Assembly: GCA_004802705.1 (NCBI GenBank) | Contig: SGPL01000411.1 | Location: forward strand, 1-30,348 | Direction of reading: 5' to 3' | DNA: 30,348 nucleotides | Source of the DNA: Bondarzewia mesenterica | Lineage: Eukaryota > Basidiomycota > Agaricomycetes > Russulales > Bondarzewiaceae | Part shown: positions 1 through 9,658 of the stretch, in pieces | Numbering within the stretch: the first letter of the stretch is position 1 | Layout: each line of letters starts with the position of its first letter | Notes under the pieces: generated by a model | Databases searched by the model: none | What the model was told of the DNA's origin: nothing | What the model saw: the letters and a program-made list of their open reading frames with translations, nothing else | Translations under genes and position numbers: made by a program

Positions 1-3000
1 GACCGTGACGAGCCCGAGCATGTTCTGCGTGTGCGGGGGCGTCGTGCGCTTCGGCGTCGACGGCGGCGGGACGCGCGCGCGCATCAGCGCGTCGACGCGG
101 TGCAGCGACATCGCGACGTGCTGGGCGAGCAGCGCCGGCGGGGGGATCGTGCGGTCCTCCGTCCCCGTATCGATGGTCAGCCGGATCGTTTCCAGCGCGT
201 CGACGTGGTCTGGGGAGAGGACGCCTTGCAGGTTGTCGCAGAGGCAGGCGAACGTGTCGGAGGAGATGTCGGAGAGCGTGGAGAGCTGGGGAAGGCCCGC
301 GTGCGACTGCCGGACGAGCCATTCCATGACGGAGAGCATGGCTTCGGCTTCGGCGTTCGTGACAATGTCGCTGGTGATGCTCGTCGTCGCGAGCGTGATG
401 AACGCCTCGCTGACCTCTAGGCAAAGTCGATTTGGATCGAGAGCCTTGATCGAGATCGATTTTAGGGCTTGCAAGGCGTACTGCAACGCCGCCGGGATGG
501 AGATGGGAGGGTCTTTGGGATACTGCACGTCGCGGAAGAACGTCAGTCCAAGGGAGAAGCAGAGAACTGGGTCCAGTTCGTTTGAGACGGCAGACACAAG
601 TGTCTCTGCGAGCTTGAATTGCGCGGGAGAGACCATACGTCCAGAGAGTAACAAATTGAAAGACTTTGCCATGAGCCCTGCCGCTTCTGCGTTGGTCCCA
701 ATGTACTTGACGATCCGACGTGGGGTACCAGACGATCCTGTAACGAGGTCGTTCAATAGACGCAACGAACAGGCGACTTGGTACCGAAGGAGCAGCTTCA
801 AATCTTCGGACACGGACGCAGAATCCAAGGCTTTCAATGCCGCTCGCAATTGTTTCAACTCCTCCAAGACTAACCACTCCCCAATCCCAACCATGCCATC
901 ATCCAGATCCGCTAGTCGCCGAATTAAATGTGTCCGAATCTCCACGTCCAGGAACTTCACAAAGTGCGTCAACTCCGTCAAGACTCGAGGAATGACCTGC
1001 CGGATCCAAACAAGGTCCTCTTCCGTAGTCTGATCGACATCGATCCTGTCGGGCATAGGAAGCAGGTGATCCACCAGACTGAACACTTGCACTAGATGAT
1101 AGGCAGGATCCCGCACACCCGCACACGTACCGTGCTGCAGTAGTGTCCGTAGCACAACCTCAGCTCCGCGTGCGGGCTTGGCGAGCGTCCTAACAAGGTC
1201 GATGCATGTCTGTCGCATCTGCTGCGCTGCGGTGCACGCGTCGCTCCCTTGCGCATACCGAGCATCCGCGGCGTCCGTACAGGCGTACAAGTCCGCCGCC
1301 ACGCCGACCATCGCTCGGAGTTGACGCCCAGGCAATGGGTACACAGGTACGAGTTGATGGATGACTCTCATCGCCTCGTTCGCGGCATGGAACAAACCCG
1401 CTACGGCATCTTGCGCCATGCGACGCGGAGTTGTAAGCGTGAAGAGGCTCTGTATATCAGTCGACATGATGCCGACGGTGTCGACCAAGTGCAGAGCAAG
1501 ACCGTGGCCATGCTCATCCCAGAGTGTGCTGAGCACCCGCCATTCTCCTTCCCATCCCCTAGCAAACTCGCGAGATGCTATTGCCAACGCAACGCGGAAC
1601 ATTCGTATTGCCTGTATACTCGATGGACTCTCAAAGGGGCACATGAGTTCCTCAAGTGCAGCCGGTAATCCATCCTCGGCAAGAATGGCGAGCGCCCGGA
1701 GGTCTTGCCTTTCATCTTCACAGATGACAGAGAGGCCGGGTTTCGTGGACAAAATCCATTTATATAGAGATGTAGAAAGAAGCGCTGTCGGTGTGCGTGT
1801 GAGAGCGAGAAGGATATGTTCAGCATGAATCCCAGCGCGCGTGGGCTCGTCATCCTCATTCTCGGTCATGGAGCTCAGGCGAAAGATCATTTGAGGGAGA
1901 AGCAGCAAACGATTGACAATCTATTTCCCAATTAGCCAACGTCCAGCTGAGAGTTCTATACATCGGATCGTTACCTCACGGTAACCTTTAATTCCCTGCC
2001 ACACTCTCAGAATTCCCAATGCTCTCTCCCGACAATGCTTATGCGGCATGCTGTCTGTGTAAGCATATACTGCCAGGACGCATGAAACGCCTATGAAGGC
2101 GCGCAAGAATGCCACGAACTCATCATGCGAAACCTGCCCCAATACCCTGTCATCCTGCATAATCACAGGCGGGTGAGGAAGAGATCGAGGTAAGACAGGA
2201 TTGTCCGCAAGCCGGGTCACGAGCTCTCCATGAGAGGTCAGCGCCGCAAGGAGGACGCCGAATGTTGGCTCATCTGTCCCCGCGGAGCGCAGCACTTCAC
2301 TCGCAGTATGAAAGTCGGCCTGCGTGTTCGACAAAGCATCTGCAAGGACGTCCCAACCGCACATCCGCTCGTCAAGGCTGACTGCCAGTTCTTTTGTGGA
2401 TGCGTCAGCGGATGCATTGGATTGGACAGCGAGGAGCACATCATGAAAGTAGATCGCCTTGAATTGGCGCGCGATGTCGGGATTTGTACAAGCCACTAGA
2501 AGCCGGGAAAGCGTGCCTTCGTCTACGGTTGTGGCGTCAAATATCGCACGCAAGTCCAGCCGGTCCTATGTCTATGTTGGGACAATGATACGTGGAGAAA
2601 TTCCGACACATACCAGTAACAATCTCGCCAGTTCAGGGTTTTGGGAGGCTGAACGAGACAAGATGCCTGCTACAACGTACGCCTGGTCATTGCTCTGAGA
2701 GAATATTAGAAGGTGATAGCGCATTTATAAAGGCGGCGCCCACCTTTGGCCCGATGGCATCTGACACGCGATCCACAAACCTTTGAAGCATTTCATATGA
2801 GATGTCATCTGCAACTGGTCGGCTAAGCAAGTCATAAGCAACTTCCAGTGTGAAATTCATTGTCTCCTCATCCAGATCAGGATGCAAGTATGGAAAATCC
2901 GATAAATCCCAGTCATCGCTTGAAGGTTTGAGGCAAAGCGTGAGGCTGATCACAAGAGGAAGGGGAGGTGGGTCTGGAATCGAATCTAGAAGCTGACATG

Positions 3001-4198
3001 CTAGAGCAGTTGGATCGGAAGAGTTGGAAGGGTCGATAGACGGAGATAGAGGGCTGGATTCGATACTAGGCAGCGCCACGGGAGTATATGAGGTTGGAGA
3101 GGGCGAGAGTTCGAAAACAACATCGCCGTAGATCGCCATGGACACTTTTGTAAATGTGCCTTTGACTATCATCAGACGCGTCGCAAACTAGGGAATAGTA
3201 TATGCTACCGTGTCTACGAAAAGAGCCTTGTAGCACGTACCTCATTCCCCATGTCGACCGTGAAGTCAACTAAGCCTCCTGCATATGCCATGACAGTGGG
3301 GACCAAGGCATTTGTTGCCTTCTGTTTCTGCTTCGTATCTGCGGTGGCGATGGGCTGCGCGTTGAAGAACACATCGAGGAAGAATGCTTCTGGTTCAGTT
3401 TCCCTTTGGGGAGCACAAAAATTGCATGTTAGTAAATCCCAGGATTACAGAACTGGACACAACTGCATGCGGGAAAGTGAAAACAGTGACACTTTTGTCG
3501 ATGACGGTCGCATAACGAGAGCGCGATCATATTGCCAATATATTTCCTGGCCACGCCCTCTATGCATGATGCAAGGCGCAACTTCATCATGCACCGAATT
3601 TCCCATCCGGCTATCATCCGTCGGGATGGCTGTACAGCATACATGAAAGTGCATGGCTGACGGAGAACAACGGGAACAACGACGAGATGGAATGGGACAA
3701 TGATGATAAATCGGTGAGAAATGAAAACGCAAGGGCGAAAATATTTTCATGCCGAACGTCATGAAAGACCAAAGTCGAATGTGCAGACATCCTGGAAGAT
3801 GCGCATATGTGCAGGGTTGCGTACTTGTCTAAGGCGCGGAAACCACGTAGGAGATTGCCCGTCATGACGATGAGTATTCTCATTCCGAAGCCGAGGTGAC
3901 TAATGCATAATGAGACGCTTCACAGCCTTTGAGCGTATTTGCCAATCTCATCTGTTCCGACTAAGCGCGTTCGCCCCGGCGTGGAATTCACGTTTCCCAA
4001 GACCACCATAGGACCAAATACTTCGCGCAGCTAGCAAGTAAAATCCACTTACGAGACGATATCAAGTTGCTCAGCAAAAGGCTGGGCATGCTTTGGAAAG
4101 ACCCGGACGGAACGCACGCGAACGGGGGAGGAGAACCGAAGAGCAGCGAGCTGAGAGGGGCCTGTAGGTTCCAGGGTGCACCATTGTAACAGCATCAT
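1..4198 (-). CDS. VIR: VIRMA/virilizer-like m6A methyltransferase complex scaffold (5' part; C-terminus beyond window)
   Basis: Inferred exons on the minus strand: 4198-4053, 3403-3237, 3165-2744, 2694-2614, 2565-1975 and 1920-1 (open at the edge), giving about 1108 residues. The start is a double ATG; the protein begins MMLLQWCTLEPTG. Residues about 26-115 resemble the N-terminus of metazoan VIRMA: a VRVRSVRVFP strand, then a hydrophobic LDVFFNAQ (human has LDLFFNN), then VLKGTFTKVSMAIYGDV (human has a similar LAIYG strand). A long helical, ARM-like region follows, and the last visible part is proline-rich (PPPSTPKRTTPPHTQ). In animals and plants VIRMA/VIR scaffolds WTAP, METTL3 and METTL14 for nuclear mRNA m6A methylation; that role is inferred here. 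It is divergent from ORM1. Intron 1 (649 nt) is unusually long. The assignment was made by eye from memory of the family and needs a profile search. Confidence 0.72.
3404..4052 (-). other. Long first intron of the VIR-like gene
   Basis: The interval starts with a consensus GTAAGT donor (4052) and ends in CAAAG (3404) after a CTAAC branch-point-like motif and a pyrimidine tract. Joining the flanks keeps phase and unites the two VIRMA-like N-terminal strands. The other introns of this gene are 46-71 nt. Short open stretches exist inside, but none looks like a conserved exon. Confidence 0.6.
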
Positions 4199-4452
4199 TT
4201 GTGAGAGAAGAACATAAGATTTCAGTCAGAAAGCAAGGGTATGGTTGAGAGACACTGAGGATGGCGCAGCGCACGCGTCGTGACTGCACCCAAAAGAGGA
4301 AATTATGACTGGCAGTGTGGCTCGCGCTTGCCGAACTCGCCGACGTGTTTTGTTGCTTGGTTAAGTCAGTCACACCACCAGCACTCTCCGCAGTCGTCTT
4401 TCCCTCTCATCTTATCCCACGACACAGAGAAAGACAGATATTCATAAAATCA
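4199..4452. promoter_or_regulatory. Shared divergent promoter between VIR-like gene and ORM1
   Basis: Only 254 bp separate the two start codons, which face away from each other. The interval must hold both 5' UTRs and core promoters. No clear TATA box stands out; pyrimidine-rich patches lie close to each start. The role is inferred from position only. Confidence 0.5.
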
Positions 4453-5455
4453 ATGAGCGGCCTTAATCCGCCGAACATCAAGCTTCCTGCCCTCTCCATC
4501 CACACAGCGACCAGCGGTAGCGGTAGTCATGCGCACCGGCGTGGACGCAGTGGGAGCCTGCTCAAGGTCGAACAGGTCGATAGCTCGATAGAGGATATGT
4601 TGGACCAGAGCGCGTATGCAAACATCAACGCCGAGTGGGTCAATCGCAAAGGTATGTCTTTCTGGTCATGTTTCATCCATTTGTCTCTGTATTCATCCGG
4701 GGGATGTGTCGTCGGCTAGGCGCTTGGCTCATTCATGTCGTGCTGATCGCGGCTGGCAAGGTCGTCATTGATATCATCCCCGGTATGACCCAGGAAATAA
4801 GCTGGACGACCGTCAACCTCTGTTATCTCGCTGTACGTCCCCTGCATGGCATCCCTTCCCCGCATATACTAACCATCACATCATCTATCTGTCCCTCGTT
4901 CCTTCCGTGCAATTGATCATGTAGTTCTCATATCTCATGTTTCACTGGGTCACTGGAATTCCGTTCCATAACGAACTACACGGCGGCGCATACGATGACT
5001 TAACGTTATGGGAGCAGATTGACGAGGGCGCTCAGAATACGCCTTCCAAGAAGTGGCTCTTTTCCGTCCCTGTAGGATTGTGAGTTCTCCTTTTTGCCTT
5101 CGCCCTTTAGAGCAGTTCTGACGTGCGAATTAACTGGCAGGTTTCTCATGTCGACTCACTACACGAACTACAACCCATGGCTATTCGCCATCAACCTCTC
5201 CACTCTGATCTTAGTCCTCATACCTAAGCTTCCAATGGTGAGCATCCCGAGCCTGCACAATGCTTTCTCCTGTGAAATTTATGTAATTTCAATTCGCGTC
5301 GCTAGGCTCATCGGCAACGCGTACGCTTCCTCCCCGAAGACCAATCCGGCATGGCCACGCCCGGTTTTCTATCCTCAGGCACGAGCACACCTCCCGAAGG
5401 CATCGTCAGCGGCTCTACGCCTTGTATCACCGTCACCGAAGCGCAGTTCCGGTGA
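4453..5455 (+). CDS. ORM1: ORM/ORMDL family regulator of serine palmitoyltransferase
   Basis: Exons 4453-4651, 4720-4832, 4925-5079, 5141-5237 and 5306-5455 join in frame to 237 residues. The ORMDL core is plain: NINAEWVNRKGAWLIHV, then the first membrane pair (VVLIAAGKVVIDIIPG, LCYLAFSYLMFHWVTG), IPFHNELHGGAYDDLTLWEQ, the conserved LFLMSTHYTNY and a last hydrophobic stretch FAINLSTLILVLIPKLP. ORM proteins sit in the ER membrane and restrain serine palmitoyltransferase, the first step of sphingolipid synthesis. The N-terminus is hydrophilic and Ser-rich (GSGSHAHRRGRSGSLLK) and contains an RxRxxS site like those that Ypk1 phosphorylates in yeast Orm1/2. A Thr/Ser-rich C-terminal tail follows the core. 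It is divergent from the VIR-like gene and convergent with MTD1. Confidence 0.95.
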
Positions 5456-5941
5456 CCCTTTTCCATATCTATAAGCCCTGGCATAGAGGATCGACTCCGC
5501 GGGCACCGGTAGTGTTCACTGGTGGAAGATCTGGCGATCAGTGAGAGTGAGAGTAAGAGACGACAGTGGGTCCTAATTCATAAGCAGAGAGACAAAAACG
5601 GTAGATATTTTAGATCAGATTGGCGGAACACATCCATGCAACCACTCAGTACTCATCCGTAACACATACAGTACATCGACACATACGACATTCACAGACC
5701 CCTTAATCATACAGCGCTGCTGAATCTTGAGTCGCTTCTTGGTGTTCCGTTCTCTTGCCAGTTTCGCTGCGCCGATTCGTACTTCGAAGTTCGTCTTTTG
5801 TTGATTATACATGTATGCATTCCTTCTCTGCTTCTATCCTGATCGCATCTTTGTTGTTGTGCGGTAAATAATGAACCCGCCGAACTACCTCGAGAAGAAT
5901 CCGACACGGATACGGTCTATCCTTGCTGAGAATGTGGCGTT
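5456..5941. other. Intergenic region between convergent ORM1 and MTD1
   Basis: The 486 bases lie between two stop codons facing each other, so they hold the 3' UTRs and polyadenylation sites of both genes. Short open frames on the minus strand (5615-5907) show no recognisable domain and I do not call them. Confidence 0.6.
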
Positions 5942-7543
5942 TTATGGTGACGTTGACTTCGCGAGCAGATCTTGGTACTCTTGCAAGCGCAACCTGTGTA
6001 GCACGTTAGACCAAGGGTGTGTAAGTCAAGAGAATGAAACCCATACAAATTCCTTAGCAGCATCAGAATTGTCACCTTGCCTACAGCGGGAATGTATAAC
6101 GAGGCCTAACGCACCCTTGCGTGAGCAATTTCCACTCGCAGACGGGGAAAGTGATAGTAAACATACCTTGTCCCTCACATCCGCCTCGAAGTTCTTGTCC
6201 GCCGCCACATTGACGCATACGCAGCCGTCCTTCAACCAGGCGGTTTTGACTTTGTAGCTCGAGCTCGGTACGGCGGACACTACGACGTCAGACTGGGCGA
6301 GGCAATCTTCTAAAGACAGCGTGCTGGGATGCACGACGTGGTGCGGGTGGTACCGGCGAGTAGAGCATGGTGGACGTTTCGTGTAGACCTTCATATCTCA
6401 TTAAACAATTTTTTTTCTTGGATTAACGAGGGACGGATAAGAAGGGAGGCACCTGAATGGAGTCGATATCGACAGAAAAAACGCGTGCGCCGTCGTTAGC
6501 CAGGAGCGCAGCAAGTGGTCGGCCTACGACCTCTGATCTGTTCAATCAGAGCAGATCGTCAAAATTGAATGATGAAGCAGAGGTCCTCGCCTTGCACAAG
6601 TCCTTGAACATACCGGTTGATGACAGTGACAGTCTTCCCATATGCTCGATCACCATAGGGCAAAATACGATTATACACCCCCACGTTTTCCAGACACTTA
6701 ACGATACCCAGAGGCGTACAAGGAAGAATGGATTTCACTGTTCCCTCAGGCGGGATGTCTTCGGTCGTCGGCGGTGGGATTCTGGTCAGCGGAGCAGAAG
6801 AAAGGAGGGATTTTGGATCAAGGTATCTGATGCTGTATCAAGGCATGAGAAACTGAGAGATCGGGCCATTAAGAATTGCAGAAAAATGTAGGGCCTACTT
6901 ATGGTATAAGTCATAATGGAACTTGAAGTTGAGACCTTCAACGTCCTTGAAGGGTGATACTACCTACAAACGCATCGTAGGCGCATGCGTGATCGTGGAG
7001 CGGTCAGGTGTACGCACCTGCTGCAGGTAATGATCCTAATAGCATAATTTTCAGCGCTTCGTGTCAAGTCATGACGACGGCCTTCCGGGGGCTACCAACC
7101 TGCTGTGGACCAAAAATCGGATAATACACCTGAAGAACACAAAATATAAAACAAAATCCATCTGCATTCATAAACACAGAACCGATTCCCCAAAGCACCA
7201 GAAAAAAAAAGCGCACCATGATTCCATCAACAGAGTCGTCCGCATTGGCTTCAATGATGGCGTCCTCCACACCCTCCCCCTCTTCCCCCTCGCCCTTCGC
7301 GGCGCCGACTTCGCGCAGCACGAAGTGGACCCCGAGGGCGACGCACTGCTTGCGTGTGAACTCGGCATAACTCCTGCTCGGTGCAGAAGACGTCGAAAGG
7401 ATTCCCACTAGCTTTGGAAGACGCGGGCGTGCGGAGAGCAACTGCTGTACTTCGGTATGGAATGGGGTAGAGATGGCGTCGGCTTTTAAGAGCAGGCCTT
7501 TGGGTGGGGGAGCGTGCGGAGGCGCGGTCGTTTCGGAGGACAT
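5942..7543 (-). CDS. MTD1: NAD-dependent 5,10-methylenetetrahydrofolate dehydrogenase (cytosolic, monofunctional)
   Basis: Nine exons: 7543-7217, 7129-7100, 7035-7018, 6963-6899, 6832-6614, 6537-6453, 6388-6167, 6105-6047 and 5993-5942. They join without a break to 358 residues and follow yeast Mtd1 throughout: EANADDSVDGIMVYYPIFGP, DHYLQQVVSPFKDVEGLN, RYLDP, KSILPCTPLGIVK, GKTVTVINRSEVVGRPLAAL, LANDGARVFSVD, SDVVVSAVPS, VNVAADKNF and ASLYIPAVGKVTILMLLRN. The enzyme oxidises methylene-THF to methenyl-THF using NAD. The substrate-site motif is Y59-A-E-F-T63; bifunctional dehydrogenase/cyclohydrolases have Lys at the last position, and Thr there is the Mtd1 pattern, which predicts no cyclohydrolase activity. 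Exon 3 is only 18 nt (DHYLQQ). The gene is convergent with ORM1. Confidence 0.95.
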
Positions 7544-7699
7544 GATAGCACGAAGAAACTGGACTGCGTCAACAGATCCTTGAACGTTGAAAGGAACAAT
7601 ACACAGGATCGGTCAAGATGTTTTTTTTTGTGAAGGATGTCTTGCTTCCGACGCGTCCGAGTCGCGAAATGAAAAATGACATGTACGAAAATTGCATAC

Positions 7700-7970
7700 T
7701 GTCCTAACCCTAACCTTGGTCCAAAATCGACTTCGGAGGGTGACGGCCGTGACTTTGTCCCCTTCCTCCAGGCCGAATCTCGTTGCGACCTCCACAAAAC
7801 ACAAGTCGTTTTCTATGGTGAATGAGGTTCATCGCGGCATTTTTTGACGACGACTCCAAAGTCTTTTTTCTCGGGTTTGATGTCCACGATCGACTCGTAT
7901 GGGCGCATCCGAAGTTAAAACTTTCGAACGGCGTGTAACTTGGTTTCTGTGCGTCCATATTGCCAGCCAT
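7700..7970 (-). pseudogene. Unrecognised coding-like patch in several frames (possible small or broken gene)
   Basis: On the minus strand, upstream of MTD1, coding-like segments occur in three frames. From 7970, MAGNMDAQKPSYTPFESFNF opens one frame; from an ATG near 7908, MRPYESIVDIKPEKKDF continues to a stop near 7813; and in the third frame a segment near 7820-7730 reads ENDLCFVEVATRFGLEEGDK and on to FWTKV. I see no GT-AG intron that joins them, so this may be a decayed gene, a gene with an assembly error, or chance. I do not recognise the family. It could also partly lie in the MTD1 5' UTR. Confidence 0.3.
7703..7715. repeat. Short interstitial telomere-like repeat (TTAGGG on minus strand)
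   Basis: The plus strand reads CCTAACCCTAACC, which is just over two units of the canonical filamentous-fungal telomere repeat TTAGGG read on the minus strand. It is too short to be a telomere; it may be a repair scar, a Tbf1/teb-box-like protein site, or chance. Confidence 0.55.
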
Positions 7971-8569
7971 GACTCGCTGGATACTTATCCATAGTCAACC
8001 CGCTGAACTCAAAGACATGGTGTCTTTGCATAGTCTACAATTCTCTTGAACTGGAACGACAGATCCAGACATCTGTCACATCTTAAAAGCGCTACACACG
8101 GACGTCTCACCTGCATCACCTCACTTCAATGATATCTCTGGTTTTCGCAACAATGCCGTTGTCTTTTCTGTTAGAACTTGGTAAGCGTTTCACCCCACAG
8201 GGTTTCCGGTCAGGTCAAGCAATATGCATTGCTCGATCAGAGCACAGCGCGGTGGCCTTCCGTTTTTTTTAGATAGCTAGAGCCAAGGAGCTGCAATGAG
8301 TTCAGCTTCTGTCTTTCAGCCGATTACAGCCATTCTATTGCAACGGCTCTGCACCTAGCTACGACATGGTGAGTCCTTATCGATATCTCTTGCAATCGGC
8401 AGAAGTGTTCGTGGCGGGCCGTCATCACTGAACAGATGATTCCACAGGGCATGTCCAAAGTAACGAACCAAAATTACGGCAGGTGAGATCTNATATTGGT
8501 CGCCTTATCCTAGTCACCAATTGATGTATGTTCTTCTTTTTCTTATTACCAAGACTAACACAACCAGCC
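7971..8569. other. Region without a supported gene upstream of the S28 relic
   Basis: No continuous reading frame is seen. Splice-like signals (GGTAAGC near 8180, GGTGAGTCC near 8368, GGTGAGATC near 8482, each with a CAG-type acceptor 3') suggest it once held exons of the relic that follows. A stretch near 8340-8365 can be read as CNGSAPSYDM, but I could not align it with confidence. Confidence 0.35.
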
Positions 8570-8765
8570 NGTTCTGGCAACTCCGCTGGCAACTGCATCC
8601 GACGACGGTGCCAATGACAACAGCATGCCACGCCCTTTCAAGTGCATGAACCCCTTTCATTGCTTAGATATGAACCAAAGACTATTTGGAACCATCCGCT
8701 GCAAAACTATAGCAGGACGAAGCCCTTGTGCATATCAAGACATGGTTAAAGGTTNATTGGCAGAA
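8570..8765 (+). pseudogene. Decayed tail of an S28 serine peptidase gene
   Basis: This stretch parallels the last exon of the intact S28 gene 3 kb downstream. After an AACCAG acceptor near 8568, LATASDDGAN matches EATVSADGAT of the intact gene, PFHCLDM matches GYHCSDLL (the catalytic-His region), and AAKL-stop-QDEALVHIKTWL matches IAKVQSEALASMKTWL. The pieces are in different frames, with an in-frame TAG (8710-8712) and a TGA upstream, so it cannot encode a normal C-terminus. It contains N bases, so sequence error cannot account for everything but could add to the damage. Earlier exons would lie in 8100-8560 but are not clear. It is a likely tandem duplicate that has decayed. Confidence 0.5.
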
Positions 8766-9658
8766 TGACAATCTCCATAGTTGCTGCTTTCATGCTTAAT
8801 GCATGCCGGGCTGTATGACTACGAGTAGCTCATGAAATACAGCGGATGAAACCTAATCTTCAATTCGATCGGAAAGGCGTCATTCACCTAGTCTCAACAG
8901 CTATGGCTCATTATCATCGTGACAGAATTACCTGGTCTGTAAGTGTCCTTATTATTCACTGGTTTCAGAACTTGATATTATTTCTGACTCATGTAGTGCG
9001 TGAAATATGACCACCTTTCGGCCAGTGCTGTCAGCCGAGTGTGAAAACTANTCGTTGTACTTCCCTGACCTTCAGAAGAGGAAAACATTCCGGGCCCGAA
9101 GTTCACTGTATACTCNGGTTGTATGCAGCTTCGAAAGATCTTGTCCTTCTATCTATGCTGCCGCATCACGCTGACCCCTGCCCCAAGCCACCCTTACTCG
9201 ATAGGTTACCAGAATAGGATTTCGAACCCTTACAGTGGTCATGTGGGTTATCATGCCAGCAGTGCAGTACATCACGGGCATTTGCGCGCATCCTGTCGCA
9301 CTTTGTGGGGATCGCATGCAATGGAGACAGATCTCCTCACTTCCTCCCCCATCTGTCGATTTTTCCTGAGTGAGTACCTGATTGAATGTCATATGATGAT
9401 ATCAGCCAAAAGAGCCTCTAGATATCTTGTCCAGGCTCATTCTCCAGGCTCATTCTGCTGTNCCCAAGACCGCTCAGACGCTTTTTTATATCACACGTAC
9501 CGGCAGGCCAGCATAGATTCTCCGANGACTTTCCACGACATCGGCGGTGNAGCGGCGCGAACCATGAAATACAGCATACATAAGAGTGAGCGATTGCACA
9601 AAGATTGTCTCTGCAGTGACNACCCAGGTCAGATTCAGTGGCGCTCTGTCCGACTTCA
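8766..9658. other. Region without a supported gene upstream of the intact S28 gene
   Basis: About 890 bases with scattered N. A long plus-strand open frame (9123-9689) has unlikely composition and no domain I recognise. It probably holds the promoter and 5' UTR of the S28 gene and possibly more relic sequence. Confidence 0.4.

Noticed and set aside
5..1033. Long plus-strand open frame (342 codons) at the left edge
   Set aside because: It is antisense to the continuous minus-strand VIR exon 1-1920, and its translation is Ser/Arg-rich shadow sequence without any domain.
3251..3646. Plus-strand open frame of 131 codons between VIR and ORM1
   Set aside because: It is antisense to VIR exon 2, whose minus-strand translation carries the conserved LDVFFN motif.
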